Source of the DNA: Phil1 sp040767925
GTDB taxonomy: Bacteria > Bacillota > Clostridia > Christensenellales > CAG-138
Assembly (NCBI GenBank): GCA_040767925.1
Contig: JAXGNN010000002.1
Location: forward strand, 310,001-374,000
DNA: 64,000 bases
Direction of reading: 5' to 3'
How positions within the stretch are numbered: position 1 is the first letter of the stretch; each line of letters begins with the position of its first letter. The position numbers were made by a program, and so were the translations under genes. The notes under the pieces were generated by a model. That model had not been told where the DNA came from and made no database searches. It saw only the letters and a list, made by a program, of their open reading frames with translations. Below, one piece after another: positions 53,914-62,296 of the stretch.

Positions 53914-54804
53914 ATGATCTATTATCACGACGACGAAGTGACGATCCGGGACATGGAGGACGCGGACGCGGAAATCATCGCCGCCGCGGAACTCGCGCAG
54001 GGCGATCATGTTTCGGCTGAAAAATACCAAACGCGCCTTCGCGACCGGGCGGAGGGCAGATGCGCCGCGCTCGTCGCGGAGTTTTATGGATGCGCCGCCG
54101 GGTATGTCAACGTCTATTACGATTCCGTTTGGGGCGCCTTCGCGAACCGCGGGCTGTGCGAGATCGTGGATTTCGGCGTGCTGGAGAAATACCGGCGGCG
54201 CGGAATCGGAAAAAAGCTCATGGACGCCGCCGAGGCGCTCGCGTTCGAAAAAGCGGATGCGGTTTATCTCGGCGTCGGCCTGCACGCGGGCTACGGCAGC
54301 GCGCAAAGGATGTATATCAAGCGCGGATACGTCCCGGACGGCTCCGGCGCCTGGTACCAAGATACGGCCTGCACGCCGTACGGCGCCTGCGCCAACGACG
54401 ATGAATTGGTGCTGTATCTATCGAAAAGCGCGCCGTCCTCGGATGGCAGGAAAGCCGTGCAGCTTTGCGGAGTATGCATCCTGACGAACGACGCGCCGCG
54501 GCTCGCCGCGTTTTACGAAACGATCCTTTGCGAGAAGCCCTTCGCGGAGGGCGCGCATTACGGCTTCAACGGCGCGCAGCTCGCGGTGTACGACCCGGGC
54601 GACGTGAAGGTCGTGCCCGAAAAGAACATGTCCGTCATGTTCTATGTAAACGATGTTTTATCGGAATACGAGCGCCTGACGCGAGAGCTTCCGGGCATCG
54701 TCGTCACCTCGCCGCCGGAGCGCCGCCCGTGGGGCGCGTACTCGTTCTGGTTCCTCGACCCGGACGGGAACACGGTAAGCTTCATCGAGAAGCGGGAGGC
54801 ATAG
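53914..54804 (+). CDS. Fusion of GNAT acetyltransferase and VOC (glyoxalase-fold) domain
   Basis: 296 aa. Residues 1-175 are a GNAT domain (DFGVLEKYRRRGIGKKLMDA; later GYVPDGSGAWYQDTACTPYG). Residues 185-295 are a VOC domain (VCILTNDAPRLAAFYETILC to FWFLDPDGNTVSFIEKREA). VOC proteins bind metal or drugs; fused to GNAT the pair suggests a resistance-like or detoxifying role, which is inference. AAGGAC precedes the ATG. Stop TAG. Confidence 0.87.
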   Translation: MIYYHDDEVTIRDMEDADAEIIAAAELAQGDHVSAEKYQTRLRDRAEGRCAALVAEFYGCAAGYVNVYYDSVWGAFANRGLCEIVDFGVLEKYRRRGIGKKLMDAAEALAFEKADAVYLGVGLHAGYGSAQRMYIKRGYVPDGSGAWYQDTACTPYGACANDDELVLYLSKSAPSSDGRKAVQLCGVCILTNDAPRLAAFYETILCEKPFAEGAHYGFNGAQLAVYDPGDVKVVPEKNMSVMFYVNDVLSEYERLTRELPGIVVTSPPERRPWGAYSFWFLDPDGNTVSFIEKREA

Positions 54805-54838
54805 GTGAGCCGGTTCTGCCGGCAAGCGGCAAAACGGA

Positions 54839-55531
54839 TTATCCCTCCCCCTCGTTGAGCAGCGCCTTCACGGCGCGCCAGCCGGGCAGAAACTGATCCA
54901 TGTAAGCCTTGAACGCCTTGTTGTGGCCCCTCTCCAGGAGATGCACAAGCTCGTGGAGAATCACGTATTCGAGGCATTCGGGCGGCTTTTCGACGAGCCG
55001 CAGGTTGAGCCAGATGCGCCGCGCGGGGATGTTGCACGTTCCCCAGCGGGTGCGCATGTTCTTAATGCGCCATTCGTTCGCCCTGACGCCGGCGATCTCC
55101 TCCGAGCGCGCGAGCGCGGGCGGTACGGCTCCCTTAAGCAGCGCGCGCCGCCATTCGTCCATGATCTTCGCGCGGCGGGCGGGCGCGTTTTCCCCGCGCA
55201 TCTTCAGGATGATCGTTTCGCCTTCGACCTGGACCTCGTCGCGGGCGCGGCCGCACACGACTTCCAGCCGGTAGGGTCTGCCCCAGAGGAAATGGGTTTC
55301 GCCCGCCATATACGCGTATTCCCGCCGCTTGGGCTTCCCGGCGATCTTTTGCCGCTGCTTCTCGATCCACGGCAGGCGCGACGCGGCGAAAGCGCGGATG
55401 GCCTCGTCCGAAGCGAACCGCGGCGCTGCAATGCGCACGCAACCGTCCGGCGGATAGACCCGGACGTACAGGTGCTTGATCTTCTTCTTTTCCACGGCGA
55501 TCTCGATGCCGCCGAGCATAAGGCGCTTCAT
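54839..55531 (-). CDS. YgjP-like metal-dependent hydrolase (M48-like)
   Basis: 230 aa. The HExxH zinc motif is in YVILHELVHLLERGHNKAFK, preceded by NMRTRWGTCNIPARRIWLNL, both diagnostic of the YgjP/DUF45 metallohydrolase family. Peptidase activity is unproven. It starts 12 nt after metA on the same strand, so it may be cotranscribed with metY-metA. Confidence 0.9.
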   Translation of the reverse strand: MKRLMLGGIEIAVEKKKIKHLYVRVYPPDGCVRIAAPRFASDEAIRAFAASRLPWIEKQRQKIAGKPKRREYAYMAGETHFLWGRPYRLEVVCGRARDEVQVEGETIILKMRGENAPARRAKIMDEWRRALLKGAVPPALARSEEIAGVRANEWRIKNMRTRWGTCNIPARRIWLNLRLVEKPPECLEYVILHELVHLLERGHNKAFKAYMDQFLPGWRAVKALLNEGEG

Positions 55532-55543
55532 GCGCGTTCCTAA

Positions 55544-56485
55544 TTATAAATCCGGCAGGGTGTCGATGGCGTCGAGCTTGTTCAAGTCGTAGGGCGTCTC
55601 CTGATACACGCAGTAGTTGAGCCAGTTGGCGAACAGCAGGCTCGAGTGCCCGCGCCAGCGCATCACGGGCAGGCGCGCGGGGTCGTCCTCCGGGTAGTAG
55701 TTGCAGGGCGGTTGAATCCCGATGCCCTTGGCGACGTCGCGCCGGTACTCGCGCTCGAGCGTGTCGCGGTCGTATTCGGAATGCCCGGTCACATAGACGC
55801 GGCGGCAGCCCCTTTCCGCGGCGAGATAGACGCCCGCCTCGTCGGAAACCGAAAGCAGCTCCAGCGCGGGTACCCTTAGTATATCGGACGCGCTGACGCC
55901 CGTGTAGCGCGAATGGGGCGCGTAGAAGTAATCGTCAAACCCTCTTAGGAGCGGATGCGTCGGGTCGATGAGCCTGTGCGCGTAAACGCCGGAGAGCTTT
56001 TCGGGCAGAACGCGTTTATCGATGCCGTAATGGCGGTAGAGCCCGGCCTGCGCGCCCCAGCAGATGTGCAGGGTCGACCAGACGTTCTCCTTCGACCAGT
56101 CGAGGATGTCGCACAATTCGGACCAGTAATCCACCTCCTCGAAGCGCAGCTGCTCGACGGGCGCGCCCGTGACGATGAGCCCGTCGTACCGGTCCCCCAT
56201 CACCTCGCGCGGCGTTTTGTAAAAGCGCAGCAGATAGTCCGCGGGGGTGTTCTTCGCGTTGTGCGTCTCCATCTGCAGAAGCTCGATCTCCATCTGGAGG
56301 GGCGTGTTTCCCAGGAGGCGCAGAAGCTGCGTTTCCGTCTCCGCCTTCGTGGGCATGAGGTTCAATATGAGGATCTTCAGCGGGCGGATGTCCTGGCTCT
56401 TCGCGCGGGTCTCCGTCATGACGAAGATGTTCTCCTTCTCGAGCGTCCGGATCGCCGGAAGCCCTTCCGGAACCGTAATGGGCAT
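55544..56485 (-). CDS. metA: Homoserine O-acetyltransferase (MetA/HTS family)
   Basis: 313 aa. Catalytic Cys in STLHICWGAQAGLYRHYGID; catalytic His-Glu region VYVTGHSEYDRDTLEREYRR. In VTGAPVEQLRFEEVDYW the specificity position after GAPV is Glu; in the Bacillus cereus enzyme this Glu gives acetyl-CoA use, whereas Gly gives succinyl-CoA. With a MetY gene upstream, O-acetylhomoserine is the expected product. Strong conservation; 71 nt after metY. Confidence 0.93.
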   Translation of the reverse strand: MPITVPEGLPAIRTLEKENIFVMTETRAKSQDIRPLKILILNLMPTKAETETQLLRLLGNTPLQMEIELLQMETHNAKNTPADYLLRFYKTPREVMGDRYDGLIVTGAPVEQLRFEEVDYWSELCDILDWSKENVWSTLHICWGAQAGLYRHYGIDKRVLPEKLSGVYAHRLIDPTHPLLRGFDDYFYAPHSRYTGVSASDILRVPALELLSVSDEAGVYLAAERGCRRVYVTGHSEYDRDTLEREYRRDVAKGIGIQPPCNYYPEDDPARLPVMRWRGHSSLLFANWLNYCVYQETPYDLNKLDAIDTLPDL

Positions 56486-56556
56486 TCTTTCTACCTCCGT
56501 ATGTGTTCCCGGGGCGCGGGCGGCCGGAGCGTCCCGCTCTTCCGGGTCGAAATGCT

Positions 56557-57849
56557 TTAGCCGGGGATGGCCCTGTTGAGCGCCCGGTCGAGGTCGTAGA
56601 TGAGGTCGTCCGGGTCCTCGAGGCCGATGGAGAGCCTGATGGTATCCGGCGCGCAGCCGGCGGCCTTCTGCTCCTCGGGCGAGAGCTGCTGGTGCGTGGT
56701 GCTCGCCGGGTGGATGACGAGGGATTTCGCGTCCGCCACGTTCGCGAGCTGCGAGAAGATTTCAAGGCTGTCGATGAATTTGCGCGCCTCTTCCACGCCG
56801 CCCCGGACGGAGAAGGTGAAGATGGAGCCCGCGCCCTTGGGCAGGTATTGTTTCACCAGCGCGTAGTACTTGCTCGAAGGCTGTCCCGGGTAGTTGACCT
56901 CCCGCACCTTGGGGTGCGCGGCGAGGAAGGCGACGATCTTCTCCGTGTTGGAAACGTGCCTTGCGACGCGAAGGGACAACGTTTCGAGGCTCTGCAGGAA
57001 CAGCCACGCGTTGAGCGGCGCGAGCGACGCGCCGAGATCGCGCAGCAGCTGCACGCGCGCCTTCGCGGCGAAGGCGACGGGGCCGAGATCCGCGTAGCGG
57101 ATGCCGTGATAGCTGGCGTCCGGCTCGGTGAAGCCGGGGAACCTCCCGCTCGCCCAGTCGAAATTGCCGCCGTCCACGATGACGCCGCCGATGGAGCTGC
57201 CGTGCCCGCCGATGAACTTGGTGGCCGAGTGGACGACGACGTTCGCGCCGTGCTCGAAGGGGCGGAAGAGATAGGGCGTCGCGAAGGTGTTGTCGACGAT
57301 GACGGGAAGCTGATATTCCCGCGCGATCTTCGCGACGGCGTCGAAGTCGATCACGTTGATGCCCGGGTTGCCGAGTGTTTCATAATAGATCGCCTTGGTG
57401 TTCCCGCGGATCGCTTTCCTGAAGTTCTCCGGCTCGTCCGGGTCGACGAAGGTGGCCGTGACGCCCCATTTGGGCAGCGTCGTCGCGAAGAGGTTGTACG
57501 TGCCGCCGTAGAGCGTGCTCGCGGCGACGATGTGGTCGCCGGCGGAGGCGACGTTTAACACGGCATAGGTGATCGCCGCCATGCCGGACGCGGCCGCGAG
57601 GCCCGCGCTGCCGCCCTCGAGCGCCGCGACCCGCCGCTCGAACACGTCGTTTGTCGGGTTCATGATGCGCGAATAGATGTTGCCCTCCGCCTTAAGGCCG
57701 AAAAGGTCCTCGGCGTGCCGCGTGTCGTCGAACACGAAGGATGTGGTCTGATAGATGGGCACCGCCCGCGCCTTGGTCGCGGGGTCCGGCTGCTGGCCCG
57801 CGTGCACCTGCAGGGTGTCGAATCCAAGCTTTCGCTCGCTCTCGCTCAT
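56557..57849 (-). CDS. metY: O-acetylhomoserine sulfhydrylase
   Basis: 430 aa, Cys/Met-metabolism PLP family. PLP lysine in VVVHSATKFIGGHGSSIGGV; substrate loop IYSRIMNPTNDVFERRVAAL; C-terminal RLSIGLEDPDDLIYDLDRAL. It makes homocysteine from O-acetylhomoserine and sulfide, without the transsulfuration route. First structural gene behind the Met-rich leader and attenuator. Confidence 0.95.
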   Translation of the reverse strand: MSESERKLGFDTLQVHAGQQPDPATKARAVPIYQTTSFVFDDTRHAEDLFGLKAEGNIYSRIMNPTNDVFERRVAALEGGSAGLAAASGMAAITYAVLNVASAGDHIVAASTLYGGTYNLFATTLPKWGVTATFVDPDEPENFRKAIRGNTKAIYYETLGNPGINVIDFDAVAKIAREYQLPVIVDNTFATPYLFRPFEHGANVVVHSATKFIGGHGSSIGGVIVDGGNFDWASGRFPGFTEPDASYHGIRYADLGPVAFAAKARVQLLRDLGASLAPLNAWLFLQSLETLSLRVARHVSNTEKIVAFLAAHPKVREVNYPGQPSSKYYALVKQYLPKGAGSIFTFSVRGGVEEARKFIDSLEIFSQLANVADAKSLVIHPASTTHQQLSPEEQKAAGCAPDTIRLSIGLEDPDDLIYDLDRALNRAIPG

Positions 57850-57913
57850 GTTGATTGCCGCCTTTCCGCATATTTGAAATGACAGGACGCGGGTTTATTC
57901 CGCGCTCAAAAAG

Positions 57914-57947
57914 GATATAAAAAACCGGCGGTCCCTCGACGCGCCGG
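57914..57947 (-). terminator. Attenuator terminator upstream of metY
   Basis: Stem CCGGCG/CGCCGG (57925-57930 with 57942-57947) followed on the minus strand by TTTTTTATATC. The 7 bases 57939-57945 can pair instead with 57990-57996 (GGCGCGT/ACGCGCC) at the end of the leader ORF, an anti-terminator. Confidence 0.8.
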
Positions 57948-57973
57948 CCCGATCTCATCCGAGTGAGTATCCC

Positions 57974-58084
57974 TTATCGCTCAGGCTTTGGCGCGTGGAA
58001 AAACACGATCATGCACATGCGCATGATCCCGCCGCGCATCATCATAAGACAGCTTTTCGCGCTTTTCAGATTCCGCTTCTCCAC
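57974..58084 (-). CDS. Methionine-rich leader peptide of the metY-metA operon
   Basis: 36 aa from GTG 58084, with AAAGGGGAG upstream; an in-frame ATG at 58102 is an alternative. The middle reads SCLMMMRGGIMRMCMIV: six Met codons within 12, plus two Cys. The stop TAA lies 27 nt before the terminator stem. The codons His-Ala-Pro near the end hold the anti-terminator strand. This is the layout of a ribosome-mediated attenuation leader: stalling at Met codons would expose the anti-terminator and switch metY on. Confidence 0.75.
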   Translation of the reverse strand: MEKRNLKSAKSCLMMMRGGIMRMCMIVFFHAPKPER

Positions 58085-58115
58085 CGCGCTCCCCTTTCTC
58101 ATCAATGATTGTCTA

Positions 58116-58144
58116 ATCTTAATACGGCTTTTATGCGATGTCAA
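58116..58144 (-). promoter_or_regulatory. metY operon promoter
   Basis: TTGACA (58139-58144), 17-bp spacer, TAAGAT (58116-58121) on the minus strand; about 260 nt of leader RNA before metY. Confidence 0.75.
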
Positions 58145-58236
58145 CAAAAAAGGCGCGATTTGGAAGGACGGACAAAAACGCCCGCGCAGCCTATATCATG
58201 CGTACAAGAGCGGAAGGTTCGGCCCGTCGCGCGGCT

Positions 58237-59457
58237 TTACCGCCCGCAGGACTGCGGCGCCGCGCTTCTCACTTTCTTTGGCACCTTCAAAAACGCCGTC
58301 AGCGCCAGCGTCACGGCGCACGCCCCCGCCGCGACCACGAATGAAAACGCGTACAGCCCTCCGGAGGCGAGGGCGTTGGACACGAGCGGGAACACCAGCG
58401 CGGACACGCCGAAGCCTACCATGACGCAGCCGTAATTGAGTCCCATGTGCTTCGTGCCGAACAGGTCGGCGGCCGTGGCCGCGTACACGCTCGCCGAGCC
58501 CCCGAAGCTGAAGGCGATCGCCGCGATGCAGACGAGGAACAGCACGCCCCGGGCGAATATCATGGCGAGCGCCGCCGCGAGCGTGACGAGGGCGATCGTG
58601 ACGATCGCGGCTTTCCTGCCCGCATAGTCCGAAAACCACGACGTGAGCAGCCGCCCGCTCGCGCTGGCGATGCCCGTGAGCATGACGCCGAAGGCGGCCA
58701 TATTTTCCGTAAGGCCGCGCTCCACCCCCAGCGAGATGAACAGCGGGTTGAGGATGAAATACGCGGGCAAAAGGAAGAACAGCGAGAAGGTTAGAAAGTA
58801 AAACTCCTTGGTTTTAAGCATTTCCCGCGTCGTATACTGTTTCTGCAAGCCGGAAGCCGCGCCGCCGCCCGCGGCCTTCGCCTCCGGGTTTTTGAGGAAG
58901 AGCGAGCAAGCGGAGCAGACGAGGAGGAACAGCGCCCCGAAAAAGAGGAATGTCGCGGGCACGCCCCAGCCCGCGAGCAGCGCCCTGGTGACGGGCGCGA
59001 AGAGCACGAGCGAAAACCCGAACGCGCCCACCATCATGCCCGTCGCGAAGCCGCGCTTGTCGGGGAACCATTTCTGCACGACGGAGACGGTCGTCGTATA
59101 CACGCAGCCCACGCCGAGGCCGCCGACGACGCCGTAGAAAACGTAGACGAGCCATGGCGCCGACGGCGGGACGAACGCGCTCGCCGCCATGCCGAAACTC
59201 AAAAGCGCGCCGCCCGCGAACGCGACGGGCGAAGGGGCGTACTTGTCCTGCAGGCGCCCGCCGACGATGATGCCCAGCACGAACGACGCGAGCATGACGG
59301 ACGAGGTGATCGCCGCCTTCGCTGGCTCCCACGCGAGGTGCGCCGCGACGGGGCCCTTAAAGACGCTCCACATATAGATGATCCCCGCGCACAGCTGCAT
59401 AACCATGCCCGCGGCGAGCACCAGGTATCTGTTTCTGACCGGTATTGTTATGCCCAT
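58237..59457 (-). CDS. MFS transporter, oxalate/formate antiporter (OFA) family
   Basis: 406 aa, 12 membrane helices. NRYLVLAAGMVMQLCAGIIYMW at the N-terminus, GGRLQDKY after helix 2 and GLGVGCVYTTTVSVVQKWFP are typical of OFA carriers, which exchange monocarboxylates or oxalate. The substrate is not known. ATG 59457 is chosen; GGCGGGGG lies upstream, and the longer open frame has no protein-like features. Confidence 0.88.
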   Translation of the reverse strand: MGITIPVRNRYLVLAAGMVMQLCAGIIYMWSVFKGPVAAHLAWEPAKAAITSSVMLASFVLGIIVGGRLQDKYAPSPVAFAGGALLSFGMAASAFVPPSAPWLVYVFYGVVGGLGVGCVYTTTVSVVQKWFPDKRGFATGMMVGAFGFSLVLFAPVTRALLAGWGVPATFLFFGALFLLVCSACSLFLKNPEAKAAGGGAASGLQKQYTTREMLKTKEFYFLTFSLFFLLPAYFILNPLFISLGVERGLTENMAAFGVMLTGIASASGRLLTSWFSDYAGRKAAIVTIALVTLAAALAMIFARGVLFLVCIAAIAFSFGGSASVYAATAADLFGTKHMGLNYGCVMVGFGVSALVFPLVSNALASGGLYAFSFVVAAGACAVTLALTAFLKVPKKVRSAAPQSCGR

Positions 59458-59471
59458 AAAACCCCCGCCTT

Positions 59472-60011
59472 TCAGGAATCCGCTCTTGGCGCAGCCTTGT
59501 CGTGAAGATAAGCTAAAAACGCGTCCCTCTGCTCCGCCGTTTCGAACGCCGCAAAGGGGAGGATGACCGCCTGGAGCGCGCTGATATAAATATAGATCGC
59601 GCGCTCCCCCAGGGCAATCCTCTCGATGGCGGAATACTTCGTTTTCATCTCGGTCTCTTCGGTCGTTTCGATGAAAAAATCCTCCTCGAACCGGAGCGTA
59701 ACCTCCCTGCCGTAGGGCAGCTTGCCGTGCTTCCTGAGCAGCTTCAGGTTCAGCTTCAGCACGAGCAGGTTCAATGGAATTGCCAGGAAAAACCATGCGA
59801 TGGAAACGGGCGCGTAGATAGCCAGTTGGATCTCGATTTGCTCCGGGCCCGCGTCTCCCAGCAGCGCAAGCAGCAAAAGGACCGCGAACGCCGCGGGAAC
59901 CATGAGGCGCGCGATCAGGAGCCCTCTCCTGCTTGCCGGGGCGTTGAGCTGGTGGTGCCGGTTGAATTCCAGATAATCCCCGTCGTCGAGCTTGTATTGA
60001 AATTGATACAC
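59472..60011 (-). CDS. YcxB-like membrane protein
   Basis: 179 aa with two membrane helices (about 30-52 and 64-86) and a C-terminal soluble domain ending in YSAIERIALGERAIYIYISA and FAAFETAEQRDAFLAYLHDK, as in YcxB-like proteins of Firmicutes. Function unknown. GTG start at 60011 with AGAGG 5-6 nt upstream. It ends 14 nt before the MFS gene, likely cotranscribed. Confidence 0.75.
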   Translation of the reverse strand: MYQFQYKLDDGDYLEFNRHHQLNAPASRRGLLIARLMVPAAFAVLLLLALLGDAGPEQIEIQLAIYAPVSIAWFFLAIPLNLLVLKLNLKLLRKHGKLPYGREVTLRFEEDFFIETTEETEMKTKYSAIERIALGERAIYIYISALQAVILPFAAFETAEQRDAFLAYLHDKAAPRADS

Positions 60012-60030
60012 CGGTTACCTCTTCTCTAAA

Positions 60031-60077
60031 GCGCCGCCCTTCGGCCCGCGTCCGCCGGACGCTTTTTCGGGCGGCGT
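60031..60077. terminator. Nested hairpin between two minus-strand genes
   Basis: Outer stem CGCCGCCC/GGGCGGCG (60032-60039 with 60069-60076) encloses an inner stem GCGTCC/GGACGC (60048-60053 with 60057-60062). On the plus strand the inner stem is followed by TTTTT, an intrinsic terminator shape; on the minus strand there is no T run. It may block antisense transcription. Confidence 0.5.
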
Positions 60078-60087
60078 TTCGCGCCGC

Positions 60088-60348
60088 TTACTTTTCGTTC
60101 AGATCGATGAGCTTGGCGGTAATCCCCTCCAACCTGTTCAAATCCCGGACGAGCTGCTCGATTTCGTCCTTTTCCCCGCAAGGCTGCAGCACGATCAGCC
60201 CGTCGTTCGCGCACACGTCCTCGCTCGCCTCATGCAGCCCCAGCCGCGCCCTGATCTTGCAGCCGTTCTCCGTGAGCGCCTCCTGAAACTTCACCGCGTT
60301 GCCGACCCGGTTGTCCATCCGGATGCCGATCACATAATAGCAAGACAT
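60088..60348 (-). CDS. TM1266-like ACT-domain regulator (iron-only hydrogenase system regulator family)
   Basis: 86 aa. YYVIGIRMDNRVGNAVKFQE and HEASEDVCANDGLIVLQ fit the small NikR-C/ACT-like TM1266 family, often found with [FeFe]-hydrogenase maturation genes, none of which is in this window. Ligand unknown. AGAGG precedes the ATG. Confidence 0.75.
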   Translation of the reverse strand: MSCYYVIGIRMDNRVGNAVKFQEALTENGCKIRARLGLHEASEDVCANDGLIVLQPCGEKDEIEQLVRDLNRLEGITAKLIDLNEK

Positions 60349-60420
60349 ATTTTACCTCTTTTACCTCCTGAATTCCGCGCGAAACGCGCGTTTCTTAGTT
60401 ATCCCTTGATCGCAAAAAGG

Positions 60421-61152
60421 CTATTCCAGCCTTTCCAGCGCGTCTATGAGCTCCGGCCATTCCTTTACATACAAATGCCCGCATTCCGGCGGCGCTTCAT
60501 GTGAACGGCCCCTATATTCGCGCTCGATGTCGTTATCATACCACACGGGGAAGATGCCGGCCCGCGCCGCGCCCTCCGCGTCCGCCTGCGGATTGTCCCC
60601 GCAAAACCAGACCTCGCCGGGCGGCAGGTTCGCTTTTCGCAGCGCAAGCTCAAACAGATACGGGCTGGGTTTGCGAAAGCCATATTCGCTGGAGGCGATG
60701 ACGAATTCAAAACGGTTATGGGGAAGCAGCCGGTCAAGCCTGTCTTTCAAAGCGCTGCCGGACCAGCCGATGTTGCTGACGACGCCGCTGCGGATGCCCT
60801 TCGCGTTGACATGCGCAAGCATTTTGTCCGCGCCCGGCATGACGGCGCCCGCCGAGGCGTTGTTCCAGAAAATCAGCTCGGCCTCCTCATAAGGGATTGA
60901 AAGTTCGATCCCCAAATACTCATACAGCATCCGCTGAAACTGCCGCTCGTGCAGCTCCATGCCGATTGCCCGGACTTTGCTGATTTCCTCGAAAAGCCTG
61001 CCTGAAAAGGCGGTTACTTCCTCCGGCGTGAGGTTGTTTTTGTTTTTCGTTATATATTGAAACAGCGCCTTTTCGCCGCGCAGAAAGTCAAATCCCGGCT
61101 CGTACAGGAGGGTATGCCCGCAATCGAACATAATCATTTTAGGTGATTTCAT
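60421..61152 (-). CDS. HAD-superfamily hydrolase
   Basis: 243 aa. Motif I MIMFDCGHTLLYEPG (Asp nucleophile; the second Asp of DxD is Gly-shifted to Cys-Gly, so phosphatase activity may be altered), motif II VVSNIGWSGS, Lys in EYGFRKPSPYLFELAL and motif IV VWFCGDNPQADAEGA. ATG 61152 (AAAGGA upstream) is chosen over the open frame to 61230, which runs into an intergenic repeat. Stop TAG. Confidence 0.85.
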   Translation of the reverse strand: MKSPKMIMFDCGHTLLYEPGFDFLRGEKALFQYITKNKNNLTPEEVTAFSGRLFEEISKVRAIGMELHERQFQRMLYEYLGIELSIPYEEAELIFWNNASAGAVMPGADKMLAHVNAKGIRSGVVSNIGWSGSALKDRLDRLLPHNRFEFVIASSEYGFRKPSPYLFELALRKANLPPGEVWFCGDNPQADAEGAARAGIFPVWYDNDIEREYRGRSHEAPPECGHLYVKEWPELIDALERLE

Positions 61153-61201
61153 GGCCTGATCCTTTTCACATTCATCGTAAGCCGTTGCATACCCGCTCCC
61201 A

Positions 61202-61312
61202 CCCGCAAATTCAAAGCTCATTCCAAACAATTCCGATTAGATTTTGCAGCGGATTTTTACCCGGTTTGCTCGCGGTTATCCATCCCCTAAGGCTTTCTCT
61301 GATCTTCTGTTA
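61202..61312. repeat. Degenerate intergenic repeat, copy 1
   Basis: Shares CCCGCAAATTCAAAGCTC, TTC.AAACAATTC and TTAGATTT with copy 2, and GGTTATCC, CCTAA and GTTATCAAA-type blocks with copy 3. It lies between the HAD and methyltransferase genes. Confidence 0.75.
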
Positions 61313-61354
61313 TCAAACGCTGCCAAGCGGTTTAGACAAATACTACAATATCAA

Positions 61355-62146
61355 TCATTTTGCGGGCTTAACTGCCCGGCTTGCCCAATAGGATGGAATG
61401 CCGTCTGAAATAGCGTCCGGGTCATTATTAAAATCCTCGTATACATCGGCGAGGATGAATCCCGCTTTCAACTGGCCGCCAATCTGCTCTTCCAACGTGT
61501 GGCTGAACTGAATCCCGTCGTCGTTCTTTTCCAGCAATCTCATCTGTTCCGGGTTTTTCAAGGGATTGTACGGCAGCTTATTCGTAATGACCATCGGGCG
61601 AACGGTAAAATCCTCAACGATAAAGTTAAACCCATTATCCATCCCCGCAAGAAGTACGCCGCCGCACTTGAGCACGCGAAAACACTCATTCCAAACGTGA
61701 TACACATCCTCGACATAGCAGTTGGAAACCGGGTGGAAGATAATGTCGAAGCTTTCGTCCTCAAACGGAAGCTCCTTTGTCATATCCGCTTTTACAATAT
61801 CGATTGCGTATCCCTCGCGCTCCGCGACAATCCGTTCGCTTTTAAGCTGCTTGTCGGAATAGTCAAGAACCGTGCATTCCGCTCCTATCGCGGCGAATAC
61901 CGGCATCTGCTGCGCGCCGCCGCTCGCCAAGCCGAGCAGACGCGTTCCATCCAGCCTTTCATCGCGCAGATAAGGCAAAAACCACTTATGCGGAACAGGC
62001 CTGATAGGCGTAAGCACAACGTCCCACTTTCCGCTTTGCGCCGCAGCAAACGATTCATGAGAGATTGGAATCCCCCATTCCCACCCCGCTTCTACCCAGC
62101 GGTCGATTGTTTTTGCATTTATTTCGGTGTAGCTCTCTTTATCCAT
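61355..62146 (-). CDS. Class I SAM-dependent methyltransferase
   Basis: 263 aa. Motif I RLLGLASGGAQQMPVFAAIG, post-I CTVLDYSDKQLKSER, motif II-like PFEDESFDIIFHPVSNCYVE. Acceptor unknown. ATG 62146 (AGGAC upstream) is chosen over the frame open to 62209, which runs into a repeat copy. GC content is visibly lower than in the first 60 kb. Confidence 0.88.
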   Translation of the reverse strand: MDKESYTEINAKTIDRWVEAGWEWGIPISHESFAAAQSGKWDVVLTPIRPVPHKWFLPYLRDERLDGTRLLGLASGGAQQMPVFAAIGAECTVLDYSDKQLKSERIVAEREGYAIDIVKADMTKELPFEDESFDIIFHPVSNCYVEDVYHVWNECFRVLKCGGVLLAGMDNGFNFIVEDFTVRPMVITNKLPYNPLKNPEQMRLLEKNDDGIQFSHTLEEQIGGQLKAGFILADVYEDFNNDPDAISDGIPSYWASRAVKPAK

Positions 62147-62180
62147 CGTCCTGTTCAGCTTCCGTATTAATTTACCGATA

Positions 62181-62265
62181 CCCGCAAATTCAAAGCTCGT
62201 TCTAAACAATTCTGTTTAGATTTCGTGATGGGTTCTTACTCCATTTGATGCCAGTTATCCACAGG
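62181..62265. repeat. Degenerate intergenic repeat, copy 2
   Basis: Contains the perfect inverted repeat TCTAAAC-6 nt-GTTTAGA and CCATTTGATGCCAGTTATCC. It lies between the methyltransferase and the PNPOx-like gene. Confidence 0.75.
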
Positions 62266-62296
62266 ACATTTCAGGATAAATTCGCCGCAACCTTCT

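Noticed and set aside
57850..58115. S-box (SAM) riboswitch or T-box in front of metY
   Set aside because: Neither the S-box core nor the T-box sequence and specifier-loop pattern could be found; the Met-rich ORF explains the leader better.
61153..61230. N-terminal extensions of the HAD and methyltransferase ORFs that both read FEFAG
   Set aside because: The shared residues come from the duplicated intergenic repeat, not from a protein domain; better starts lie downstream.
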